Notes under the pieces: generated by a model
Told to the model about the DNA's origin: nothing
The model's input: only the letters and a program-made list of their open reading frames with translations
Database searches by the model: none
Source of the DNA: Dugong dugon
Lineage: Eukaryota; Chordata; Mammalia; Sirenia; Dugongidae
Length of the DNA: 64,000 bases
NCBI GenBank assembly: GCA_030035585.1
Contig: CM057471.1
Location: 98,358,819 to 98,422,818 of the forward strand
Direction of reading: 5' to 3'
Shown: piece after piece, positions 22,451-32,131 of the stretch
Position numbering within the stretch: the stretch's first letter is position 1
Layout of the letters: the number at the start of each line of letters is the position of its first letter
Program-made: the position numbers and the translations under genes

Positions 22451-23599
22451 ATGACCTTCCCATCAGACTACTAATCCTAGGTGTTCGGGAGATCATCTGA
22501 TGACATGGGCCTGGACCAGATGATCACTGTGATCCCTTTGCATATCTACACTTGAATGTGCTCAGCTCAGAAAGGAATTCACTTGGAATAGGATCTAAGC
22601 CTTTGAAAGGCTCCTCATCTGCCAAACCCTTTTTATAGGTCTTCTCAGGAAGCTGCCTGAATAAAAGGCAGAGTGAATGTCATTGTCATCATGGGTCGTT
22701 ATTATTCTAGAAGCCCTGGGTGCCTCCACCAGAGCACTCGGCAGCCTAATGTGACTCCCACATTGCCTCGGAACCTGGCAGCTCTGAAAGCGGCTGTGTG
22801 TGAATTATACCACCAGATAATTAGAACCATAGAAAGAACTTTAAATCTCTATTTTTAAAGCTCCTATAGAGCATGATAGCATGTGAAACTTGTCCTAAAG
22901 ATTGAATACAAATGCACAGGAAGGCTTCCTTTCTATCAGTGTGGCTTTAGATACAAGGCAGAATAGGTGCAAGAGTCAAGAAGCTCGTGTGAGAGTGAAA
23001 TGGAGAAATTCTCAGGTAGGAAGAAGCCCCTTGCTTGGTGAGGATTCTTTGGGTAAGAATTTTCCAGAGAGAAGGAGGGTGGTTCAGGGCCACCAAAATG
23101 TAGTCACTGGGAGAAAAAAGAAAGAAAGATTATCATTCCGTATTCAAGCCTCTAGTTTTTAACCACCTTGGTCACAAATTCATAGACAGCATTAATGAGC
23201 AACACACCTGAACAAAGTGTGTCTCCTAAGAGAATGGAGAGGAAAGTTGATCAATAGGACCCTTAGCTTCTCAGTTGTGCCTTCCCACTCCTGTCATCAT
23301 GCACTCATGCTTTGTAACATTTACAACACATTCTCATGGAAGGATTGAGAGCACGTTTATACTAAAGTGTAAATGACTGATAAAATGCCAATCCCTTGGC
23401 ATAGTACAAATTAGGAACAAAGGTCACAGCCTGAACTGAATATAATTTAGTACTGGACTAGAGTATTTATGAGCATTTACTATGTGCCTGCTTTGAGCTA
23501 GGGTTTATGGGGGAATGCTCAAATGGAAAAGCTGGGGTACCCATGCCCTAGGATTTCACCAAGTGGTAGAAGGATGTGTAGCTGATAAACATGAATTAC
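22451..23599. other. Low-copy DNA, possibly with conserved segments
   Basis: No gene recognised. 22660-22870 is repeat-free, has retained CpGs and varied composition, so it is a weak candidate for conserved noncoding DNA. 23460-23530 (ATGAGCATTTACTATGTGCC) may be a MIR-family scrap. Confidence 0.4.
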
Positions 23600-24067
23600 T
23601 CCAGCAAGATAGAACATATTAAGTTTGAACCAATTGCTATGTTTACTGGGAGAAATTAATTCTAACTGGGAGGGTGAGAAGGGCAATCTGAGTACAACTA
23701 AAAGGGTACTGTTAAACTTTTTACAGAAGCAAGAGTTAAAATGGCTTCCCTGGGCCAGGAACCAAACAAAGATTAATCATAAGGCCATTTATAAGAAACA
23801 GCAACCTTATGCAGAATTGAAACTTAAGCAGGTTTCTCTTATCAGTATGAGTTAGCAATGCTCAACCAACCAAAAAAGGAGTTTAGCATTTAGTGACCCA
23901 CTTTTCCCAAAAAGGAAAATTAAATGTGATTAACCAATCAAAGCAAAGGACAAAAGACTTCCTCATCTAAACTATAAAAGGCTGCATTGTAACTGTGTAA
24001 ACTCGATCCCCTCGCCATTTTCAGTTTGGGTAGTACCCTGTTCATGAACAGCTTCTTGCTCAATAAA
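23600..24067 (+). mobile_element. ERV1-like LTR, U3-R part, cut by an AfroSINE
   Basis: Has the spacing of a retroviral LTR: a CCAAT motif (TTAACCAATCAAAGC near 23932), a TATA box (CTATAAAAGG near 23970), GATCCCCTCGCC, and AATAAA at the end (24062-24067). The SINE at 24068 interrupts it directly after the polyadenylation signal. No internal viral genes are present. Family unassigned; the left boundary is a guess. Confidence 0.55.
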
Positions 24068-24247
24068 AAAAACAAACATAGCTGTCGAGTTGATTCCAAC
24101 TCATAGCGACTCTATAGGACAGAGTAGAACTGCCCCATAGGGTTTCCAAGGCTGTAAATCTTTCTGGAAGCAGACTGCCACATCTTTTCTCCCACTGAGT
24201 GGCTAGTGGGTTCAAACCACGAACATTTTGGTTAGAAGCCAAGTGTG
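24068..24247 (-). mobile_element. AfroSINE
   Basis: Complement with end GTCGAGTTGATTCCAACTC, a middle GGGTTTCCAAGGCTGTAAATC variant, and the head TTTGGTTAGAAGCCAAG. Similar middle variant to 40799-40981. Confidence 0.88.
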
Positions 24248-24872
24248 GAATCAGAGCAGCCTGAGAATTCCCGTGTTTGACTGTGAGGAGCAGGAGAGAA
24301 GCAGATACTCTTTCTTACTTTCTGGGTCTCTTTTCACTAATCACAGAGTCCAAATACATGTTCCTAGAGGTCTCTCTCTCTCTTTTCTTAAGAGAATGGC
24401 TTAAGGAAAAAGTGGAAGTGACTGGGATGGTGTGGTGTGGGGAGAAGTTTAATGGTTGTAGCTGGGATACTTGGTGTAATGGTTAATTTTATGTGTCAAC
24501 TTGGGTAAGCTATGGTGCCCAGCTGTTTGGTGAAACTTTAGACTAGTTGCTGTTATGAAGTAGTTACATGATTAAATCTTTAGGCTTTAAGTAAAGCAGA
24601 TTATACTCTGTAATGTGGATAGGCCACATCCAATCAACGGAAGGCCTTAAGAGCAAAAAGAGTTTTCCCAGCGTGTGTTCTGCCTTCAGACTATAAATAG
24701 ACATGTTGCCAGAACTCCCTCACTTCATTCTTCTATCGCCTGACCTATGGGTTTGGGGACACAAGACTGTGGGAATCTCCAGCCTGTCACATGACCTGCA
24801 AATTTTGGAGTTGCCAGCCCCCAAAATCCTAAAAGCCAATTTCTTAAAATAAATCAGTCTCTCTATCTATCA

Positions 24873-25066
24873 AGGTCCCTGGGTGGTGCAAAAAGTTTGC
24901 ACTGGACTACTATCCTAAAGGTTGACAGTTCGAATCCACCTAGTGGTGCTGTGGAAGAAAGGCCTGGCAATCTGCTTCCATATGATTATATCCAAGAAAA
25001 CCCTATGGAGCTTAGTTCTACTCTGCCACATGAGTCAGAATCGACTTGGCAGCAATAAGTTTGGTT
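24873..25066 (+). mobile_element. AfroSINE, long-body form
   Basis: Head GGTCCCTGGGTGGTGCAAAAAG, B box AGTTCGAATCCACC, body GGCAATCTGCTTCCATATG, end ATGAGTCAGAATCGACTTGGC. Confidence 0.9.
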
Positions 25067-25072
25067 CTTTGG

Positions 25073-25142
25073 CTATCTATCTACCTACCTACCTACCTAC
25101 CTACCTACTTACCTGCCTACTTATCTAGCTAGCTAACTAGCT
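25073..25142. repeat. (CTAC/CTAT)n microsatellite
   Basis: CTACCTACCTACCTACC run at the SINE tail, with flanking CTAG variants. Confidence 0.93.
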
Positions 25143-25289
25143 ACTGATCTGTCTATCCTACTGGTTCTGTTTCTCTAGATAACCCTGAGACACTCTAGTT
25201 ATACTAGGATATCAAATAGTTCTAGGGGAACTGTATAAAATAGTGGAGCTAGGGGATCAATGTTCACCAGAGTCCATCTATCAGATAGC

Positions 25290-25441
25290 TGACGAATGTA
25301 GTCTCCATCTTTGGCTACTCATTAGAACTTTTTGGACCTACCAGTGCACAAACCCTATCCCAGAGCAATGAGATCAGAATCTCTGGACCCAACATTGATG
25401 TTTTAAAAAAAACTCCACGGGTAATTCTAATATGCAGCCAG
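25290..25441 (-). mobile_element. MER5-type fragment, left of a MITE
   Basis: CTCATTAGAACTTTTTGGACC, AGATCAGAATCTCTGG, ACGGGTAATTCTAATATGCAG match complemented MER5-like sequence. Confidence 0.65.
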
Positions 25442-25594
25442 CAGGGGTGGATTAACCAGTAAGCAAGGTGCGCACAGGCTTATAGTAAGCAAGGTATGCA
25501 TGGGATTACTTGTACTTACTTACACACAGCACAGATTAATAAGTAAGCACAAGTAAGCCCATGTGTACCTTGCTTATTGGGTAATCCATCCGTG
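25442..25594. mobile_element. hAT-like MITE with 8-bp target duplication
   Basis: 153 bp from CAGGGGTGGATTAACC to GGTAATCCATCCGTG, with inverted GTAAGCA...TGCTTA arms matching 11757-12140. Flanked by GCAGCCAG (25434-25441) and GCAGACAG (25595-25602), 7 of 8 identical. Non-autonomous. Confidence 0.82.
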
Positions 25595-25790
25595 GCAGAC
25601 AGTGTCGAGTGGTCCCCTACCAACACTATAAATATCACCCAGAAACTTCTTAGAAATGCAAACTAGCAACCCTGCCTTAGACCCACTGAATCAGGAATTT
25701 TGGGGGTGGGAGCTAGCAATCTGTTTTAACAAGTCCTACAGGTGATTTTCATGTCCGTTAAGGTTTGAGAACCACTAGTTGAAGAACCAC
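25595..25790 (-). mobile_element. MER5A-like hAT MITE
   Basis: TTAGAAATGCAAACTAGC, CCACTGAATCAGGAATTTTGGGGG, CAGGTGATTTTCATGTCC, AAGGTTTGAGAACCACTAG. Confidence 0.8.
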
Positions 25791-26224
25791 TGGTGTGGTG
25801 GAAAGACTTCACAATTTCGATTCGAAAGACCTGAATTCAAATTCCTAGCTGTGCCTCTTAGGCAATTCACTTACTATCCACAGAGCTCAGTTTATCAGTA
25901 AAAGGGGGCCTTTATTTATTAATCAAGCTCTTGTTGAGTCCACAGAAGGCAATGGCACTATGAAGACTAATTTAACACAATATCTGCCTTCAAAGAGCCC
26001 ATACCTGCTTCTTTCAATACATGTAGATGGTTTTCAACTGTGGTGTCTAAAGTGTACAGCTTTCCATTTGTAACATGAAGCAGATTTTTGTCTCTGCTAT
26101 TTCATCAAAGCTGAGTAGGGCAGAAATCATCCAAGATACAATCTAGAGTTCTGTCATTATCTCCTAGTCTCAGGATCTGCCCAAGAACCAGTCACAACTG
26201 GTAATTACTCATGTTTATACATTG
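25791..26224. other. Unassigned low-copy DNA
   Basis: Nothing recognised beyond possible old repeat scraps. Confidence 0.5.
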
Positions 26225-26493
26225 TCACTTATGTTGTTAGCTGCTGTCAAGTCAGCTCCAACTCAGGGTGACAAAATATTGCCTGGTCCTTCCCCACCTT
26301 CAACAATCATTGGTATGCTTGAGTTTATTATTGTGGCCACTGTGTATTTTGAGTGCCTTCCAACCTAGGAGACTCATCTTCTAGCAGTATATAGGACAAT
26401 GCTCTGTTCTGATTTATAGGGTTTTCATTGGCTAATTCATTTGCTAATTTTTGTTAGCAGCCCAGCTCTTAACCACTGTGTCATCAGGGCTCC
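26225..26493 (-). mobile_element. Chimeric SINE: tRNA-Asn-like head on a long RTE-derived body
   Basis: On the minus strand the head (GGAGCCCTGATGACACAGTGG) is joined to the body otherwise seen in 41045-41430 and 50188-50575 (GCCAATGAAAACCC, GCACTCAAAATACACAGTGG) and the RTE-type end. This shows head and body modules recombining. Confidence 0.75.
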
Positions 26494-26503
26494 AATTTAC
26501 CTG

Positions 26504-26681
26504 AGGAGCCCTGATGTCCCAGTGGTTAAGAGCTTGGCTGCTAACTAAAAGGTTGGCAGTTTAATCCACCAGCCACTCCCTGGAAACCCTATGGGGCACT
26601 TCTACTCTGTCCTATAAGGTAGCTATAAGTCAGAATCAACTTGATGGCAATGGGTCTTTTTTTTTTTTTTTTTTTTTAATT
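26504..26681 (+). mobile_element. AfroSINE, short form with T-rich tail
   Basis: Head GGAGCCCTGATGTCCCAGTGG, end TCAGAATCAACTTGATGGC, and a run of about 22 T. Head-to-head with the preceding element, 10 bases apart. Confidence 0.9.
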
Positions 26682-26684
26682 TAG

Positions 26685-27080
26685 CTGGACAATGAAAAGG
26701 AAGATCGAAGAAAAATCGATGCATGTGAATTGTGGTGTTGGTAAAAAATATCCTCTATACCATGGACTGCCAAAAGAACAAACAAATCAGTTTTGAAGGA
26801 AGTTTAAAGCCAGAATGCTCCTTGGAAAAGAGGATGGTGAGACTTCATCTTGCTTACTTTGATCATGTCATCAGGAAAGACCAATTTCTAGAAAAGGACA
26901 CAATGTTTGGTAAAGTAGAGGGTCAGTGAAGACAAGGGAAACCCTTCATGAGATGGACTGGCACAGTAGCTGCCACAATGGGCTCAAACATACCAACAGT
27001 TAGGAGGATGGCCCAGGATCCAGCAATGTTTCCTTCTGTTACTGTGAGTTGGAGCTGACTTGACAGCAACTAACAATTTT
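26685..27080 (+). mobile_element. RTE (BovB-like) LINE 3' end
   Basis: Encodes a decayed RTE C terminus: DCQKNKQISFEG, LHLAYFDHVIRKDQ and KVEGQ are visible. It ends in GTTGGAGCTGACTTGACAGC, the terminus shared with AfroSINEs. RTE LINEs encode a single endonuclease-RT protein; only the last part is here. Confidence 0.85.
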
Positions 27081-27230
27081 TGGAAATAGATATCCAGGAT
27101 TTTCTTCTTAGTCTTAGTCAGGAAGCTCTGCTGAAACCCGTCCACCATGGGTCACCCTGATGGTATTTGGAATATCCATGGCATAGCTTCCAGCATCATA
27201 GCAACACATAAGCTGACAGTAGAAATAAAC
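27081..27230 (-). mobile_element. Fragment of the long RTE-tailed element
   Basis: The complement of GGAGCTTCCAGACTAAG-type and ATGCTGGAAGCTATGCC-type sequence (plus strand GGAAGCTCTGCTGAAACCC, CATGGCATAGCTTCCAGCATC). Confidence 0.7.
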
Positions 27231-27395
27231 TGACAGATGGATGTTGGCACATTTATATAACTGTAGAAAAGGGCAAGGACAGATAAATTTTATAATCCTT
27301 GATTTACAAATGTGAAGACTGAGGTACCAAGATATCAAATGGCTTTTCTTCTCACTACTAATCTCTGGAGTTATCATGGCATTGTCCTTGACATT

Positions 27396-27928
27396 TGTCA
27401 TGGATTGAATTGTGTCCCCCAAAAATATCTGTCAAGTTGACTAGGTCATGATTCCCAGTATTGTATATGATTGTGTAATCTGATGTGATTTCCTTATGTG
27501 TTGTAACCTCTATCACTATGATGAGGTTATATGTGATCTCCTTATGTGTTGTAAACTCTATCACTATGATGAGGTTATACAATGACATCTACAAGATTAG
27601 ATAGTGTCTTAATACAATCTCTTTTGAGATATAAAAGAGAGAAGTGAGCAGAGACACATGGGAATCTCATACCACCAAGAAAGCAGTGCCAGGAGCAGAG
27701 CACGTCCTTTAGACCATGAGGTTCCTGTGCTGAGATGCTCCCAGACCAAGGGAAGACTGATGACAAGGACCTTCCTCCACAGCAGACAGAGAAGAGAAAG
27801 ATTTCCCCTGGAGGTGACACCCTGAATTTGGAATTGTAGCCTACTGGAATGTGAGAGAATAAATTTCTCTTTGTTAAAGCCATCCACTCGTGGTATTTCT
27901 GTTAGAGCAGCACTAGATGACTAAGACA
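27396..27928 (+). mobile_element. Complete solo MaLR-type LTR with exact 5-bp target duplication
   Basis: 533 bp from TGTCATGGATTGAATTGTG to CACTAGATGACTAAGACA, flanked by ACATT at 27391-27395 and 27929-27933. Contains a TATA-like GAGATATAAAAGAGAG and a polyadenylation signal in GAGAATAAATTTC. Open frames on its minus strand (27575-27887) are by chance. Confidence 0.93.
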
Positions 27929-28104
27929 ACATTTCAAGATTGAGTTATATCTTTTTGACAAAGAGGAGTTAAGGGTTGACTTCCCAATTGTTCTAGGATC
28001 ACCTGTTACCTGTTTTTTTGTTTTATTTTTAAGTCTTATCTGGGACTGAGTTAGGAATATAAAACATGGGTGAAAAACATAGCAAGTTATGCCATTTATA
28101 ATCT

Positions 28105-28336
28105 AAAAGGTTCAACAATCAACGTTCATGGAAGTAGTAGTTAAGAAATCAACCCATGTATTGCATTGGACAAATCTGCTGCAAAAGACCTCTTCACAGT
28201 TTTAAAAAACAAAAATGTCACTTTGATGACTAAGGTACATCAAAGTTGTGGTCTTTTTGGTTGCCTCCTATGCATGTGAAAGTTGGACAATGAAAAAGGA
28301 AGACATAAGAATTGGTGCATTTAAATTGCAATGTTG
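28105..28336 (+). mobile_element. RTE LINE fragment, left part (split by L1)
   Basis: Decayed RT C-terminal coding sequence (CATGGAAGTAGTAGTTAAG, TGCTGCAAAAGACCTC, GCATGTGAAAGTTGGACAATG). It continues at 29193 after an L1 insertion. Confidence 0.83.
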
Positions 28337-29192
28337 ATACCGGAGAAGTCAGCACAACTTGACCAAGGCAGGGTCACGGAATCTTCATAGACACATCCGA
28401 ACTCCCTGAGGGACAGATTTATTGGGCTGAAGGCTGGCGACCATGGTCTCGGGGGACATCTAGCTCTATTATCATAATATAGTTTATAAAGAAAATCTTC
28501 TACATCCTACTTTGGTGAATAGCTTCTGGGGCCTTAAAAGCTTGTGTGCGGCCATCTAAGATACTTGACTGGTCCCACCCTGTCTGGAGCCAGGGAGAAT
28601 GAAGAAAATCAAAGACAGGGAAAGATTAGTTCAAAGGACTAATGGGCCACAACTACCACAGCCTCCACCAGAGTGAGTCCAGCACAATTCGATGGTGCCT
28701 GGCTACCACCACTGACTACTCTGACAGGGATCACAATAGAGCATCCCAGACAAAGCTGGAGAAAAATGTGGAGCAACATTCTAACTCACAAAAAAAGACC
28801 AGACTTACTGGCCTGAAAGAGACTGGAGAAACCCCAAGAATATGGCCCCCAGACATGCCCTTATCTCAGTAATGCAGTAACTCCTGAGACCCTTCAGCCA
28901 AAGATCAGACAAGCCCATAAAACAGAACGAGACTAAAATGGGCACACCAGCCCAGGGACAAGGACGAGAAGGCAGGCAGGGACAGGGAAGCTGGTAACGG
29001 GGAAGCCAAGATCGAGAAGGGGAGAGTGTTGACACGTTGTGGCGTTGGTAACCAGTGTCACAAAACAACATGTATATTAATTGTTTAATGAGAAACTAAT
29101 TTACTCTGTAAACCTTCATCTAAAGCACAATAAAAAAAGAAACTAAAAAAGAATAAAATAAATAAAAAAGGGAAAAGTTAAAAATCTTAAAA
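28337..29192 (+). mobile_element. 5'-truncated L1, 3'UTR only, with 14-bp target duplication
   Basis: Inserted in the RTE copy. Flanks are AAATTGCAATGTTG (28323-28336) and AAATTGTGGTGTTG (29193-29206), with three transitions. The L1 3'UTR ends CACAATAAAAAAAG near 29128 and an A-rich tail runs to 29192. It includes 3'UTR sequence (28340-28450) not seen in L1-B or L1-C, so it may be another subfamily. Confidence 0.88.
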
Positions 29193-29505
29193 AAATTGTG
29201 GTGTTGGCAGAGAATACTGAATATACCATGGATTGCCAGAGAATGAACAAATCAGTCTGAGAAGAAATACAACCAGAGTATGCCTTAGAAGCAAGGATGG
29301 TGAGGCTGTCTAGCTTACTTTGGACGCATCATTAGGAAAGATCAATAGCAGCAAAAACGAGGGAAACTGTCAATGAGAGGGATTCACAATGAGCTTAAAC
29401 AAACCAATGATACTGCACGTGAAAAGGATGACACAGGACCAGGCAACGTTTTGCACAGTGAGTTGAAGTCGACTCAGCTACAACTAACAACAACAACAAA
29501 GCATC
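29193..29505 (+). mobile_element. RTE LINE fragment, right part with 3' end
   Basis: Continues 28105-28336 (CCATGGATTGCCAGAGAATG, TTACTTTGGACGCATCATTAG) and ends GAAGTCGACTCAGC with a CAACAACAACAA tail. Confidence 0.85.
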
Positions 29506-29557
29506 CAAACAGTTCACTTGTCTCTAGAAATACCCTAGCTAATACCATCCTTTGAGT

Positions 29558-30090
29558 TTGTTGTTGTTAGGTGCCACCGAGTTGGTTCCAACTCATAGCA
29601 ACCCTATGTACAACAGAATGAAATCCTGCCCAGTCCTACGTCATCCTCACAATTGCTGTTATGCTTGAGCACATTTTTGCAGCCACTGTGTCAATCCATC
29701 TTGCTGAAGGTCTTCCTCTCTTTCGCTGACCCTCTACTTTACCAAGCATGATGTCCTTCTCCAGGGACTGATCTCTCTTGATAACATGTCCAAAGTAAGA
29801 GAGATGAAGTCTAGCCATCCTTGCTTCTAAGGAGCTTCCTGGCTGTACTTCTTCCAAGACAGATTTGTTCATTCTTTTAGCAGTCCCGGTATATTCAATA
29901 TAGTTCGCCAACACCATAATTCAAAGGTGTCAATTCTTCGTCATTCTTCCTTATTCAGTCATTGCCCAGCTTTTGCATATATATGAGGAGATTGAACACA
30001 CCATGGCTTGGGTCAGGGGCACCTTAGTCCTCACAGTGACGTCTTTGCTTTTTAACACCTTAAAGAGGTCTTTTGCAGCAGATTTGAGTT
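29558..30090 (-). mobile_element. RTE LINE 3' end, inverted to the preceding copy
   Basis: On the minus strand 29917-29636 is open for 93 codons and shows the RTE C-terminal text (KRMNKSVLEEVQPGSSLEA, LSYFGHVIKRDQSLEKD, KVEGQRKRGRPSARW). Upstream RT sequence continues to about 30090. Faces the 28105-29505 copy tail to tail, about 55 bases apart. Confidence 0.88.
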
Positions 30091-30260
30091 TAGGAAATGA
30101 TAGGGTGTCAGAGGCCTCTGTGTCCTCCAGGATTTTCTTTCTCTGTGTCTTATCATGATAGATTCATCCCCTTGGGTTAAAGATAGTCCATGTCTCAACC
30201 ACTTTTTTAAATGCAAAAGATTCCTGAGAAGGGCAACATATTAAATAATACCAATTAATA

Positions 30261-30703
30261 CTTTTTTTTTTTTTTTTTTGCTAGAAGAAGGTGTTTATTT
30301 ACTTATTTTATTATGCTTTAGGTGAAAGTTTACAAAGCAAATTAGTTTCTCATTAAACAATTAATACACAAATTGTTCTGTGACATTGATTGCCAACCCC
30401 TCGATGTGTCAACACTCTCCTCTTCTTGACCTTGGGTTCCCCATTTCCATTTGTCCAGTTATCCTCTCCCTTCCTGTCTTCTCGTCTTTGCTTTTGGTCT
30501 GGTTTGCCCATTCAGCCTTGTATACATGGTTGAACTACATGTGTTACTGTTTGTTTTATGGGACCGTCTAATCTTTGGCTGAAAGGTGAACTTCAGGAGT
30601 GACTTCAGTACTGAGTTAAAAAGGTGTCTGGGGGACGCAGTCTCAGGGTTTCTCCAGTCTCTGTGAGACCAGCAAGTCTGGTCTTTTTTTGTGAGTTTGA
30701 ATT
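30261..30703 (-). mobile_element. 5'-truncated L1 3'UTR with 9-bp target duplication
   Basis: Starts with a T-run (A-tail complement), then the L1 3'UTR (TTAGGTGAAAGTTTACAAAGC) to GTGAGTTTGAATT. Flanked by CAATTAATA at 30252-30260 and 30704-30712. Confidence 0.88.
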
Positions 30704-30879
30704 CAATTAATATCTTGCTCTTCTTTGATCACTGGGAAGGAGCTGCAGGGGAGAAAGCGGGTTTGAAAAGAGATAAAAGGACTCAGGAACGTGAAAGGAG
30801 ACCTGGAGGTCAAACTCTACCTAGTGGACCATCTTGTTCAGAACTATTCTTGAATATCTTAGGAGGAACTTGAGTTGCA

Positions 30880-31197
30880 TGTTTTTGTTTTTGAAGGTTT
30901 ACAGAAAAAATAGTTTCTCATTACAGAGTCGGTATGCAGATTGTTTTATGACATTGATTAACAAACCCACAACATGTCAATACTCTCCCTTCTTGACCTT
31001 GGAGGACCTTTTATCTTTTTTTCAAAAATTTCTACATGTACAATTCAGTGACATCGATTACTTTCTTCCAGTTGTGCTGCTATTCTAGCTATCCTTTTCC
31101 AAATTATTCCATCACCATTATCTTCAACTCTCTGCCCCCTAGACTTCCCATCAAACTTTTTGAGTTGCTGTTGTCAATCTGATCTCACATAGATAAT
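30880..31197 (-). mobile_element. Older L1 3'UTR fragment
   Basis: GAAGGTTTACAGAAAAAATAG, then AAAAATTTCTACATGTACAATTC and CCATCACCATTATC. Same older subtype as 2990-3240. The L1-C tail follows directly. Confidence 0.75.
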
Positions 31198-32131
31198 TCT
31201 TTCTTTTTTTCTTTTTTTGTACTTTAGATGAAGGTTTACAGAACAGGATAGTTTCTCATTTAACAGTTAGTACACATATTGCCCTATGACAGTGGTTAAC
31301 AACCCCACGACATGTCAACACTGTCCTTTCTCAAGCTTGAGTTCCCTATCACCAGCTTTCCTATCCCCTCCTGCCTTCTAGTCCTTGTCCCTGGACTGCT
31401 ATGCCTCATTAGTCCTGTTTTGTTTTATAGAGCTGTCCAATCCCTGGCTGAACGGTGAACCTTGGGAGTGACTTCACCACTGAGCTAAAAGGGTTTCTGG
31501 GGGCCATACTCTCGGGGTTTCTCCAGTCTCTGTCAGGCCAGTAAATCTGCTCTTATTTTTTGTGTTAGAATTTTGTTCTACATCCTTCTCCAGCTCTGTC
31601 CAGGACCCTCTGTTGTGATCCTGGTCAGAGCAGTCAGTGGTGGTAGCCAGGGACCATCTAGCTGTACTGGACTCAGTCTGGTGGAGGCCTTGGTAGCTGT
31701 GGTCCATTAGTCCTTTGCACTAATCTTTTCCTTGTATCCTGTTCTCTTCATTCTTCCTTGCTCCCGAAGTAGTGAGACCAGAGGAGTATCTTAGATGGCC
31801 GCTCACAGGCTCTTAAGACCCTAGATACTACTCATCAAGATAGAAAGTAGAACATTGTCTTTATAAACTGTGTTATGCCAGTTGAGTTAGATGTCCCCCA
31901 CAGCCCTCTGCCCAGCAATTCAGTCCCTCAGGGAGTTTGGATGTCTCTATGGCGCTTCCATGACCTTTCCTTGTACAAGTTGTACTGGCTTCCCCAGTAT
32001 TGTGTAGTGTCTTACCCTTCACCAATGTTACCACTTACCTATTGTCTATTTAGTATTTCCCCCCCACCCATCCCATCGCTTATAACCAGCAAAGATTGTT
32101 TCTTTTTGTGTGTAAACATTTACATGAGTTT

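Larger units (their letters stand above)
24474..25197 (+). mobile_element. ERVL-like LTR (MLT2-like), second copy
   Basis: TGTAATGGTTAATTTTATGTG, GTGCCCAGCTGTTTGGTG, GGATAGGCCACATCCAATCA, GGAAGGCCTTAAGAGC, CTGCAAATTTTGGAGTTGCC, and the end CCTACTGGTTCTGTTTCTCTAG. Like 19387-20276, it carries an AfroSINE and a tetranucleotide repeat in its CTCTCTAT tract. Confidence 0.62.
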
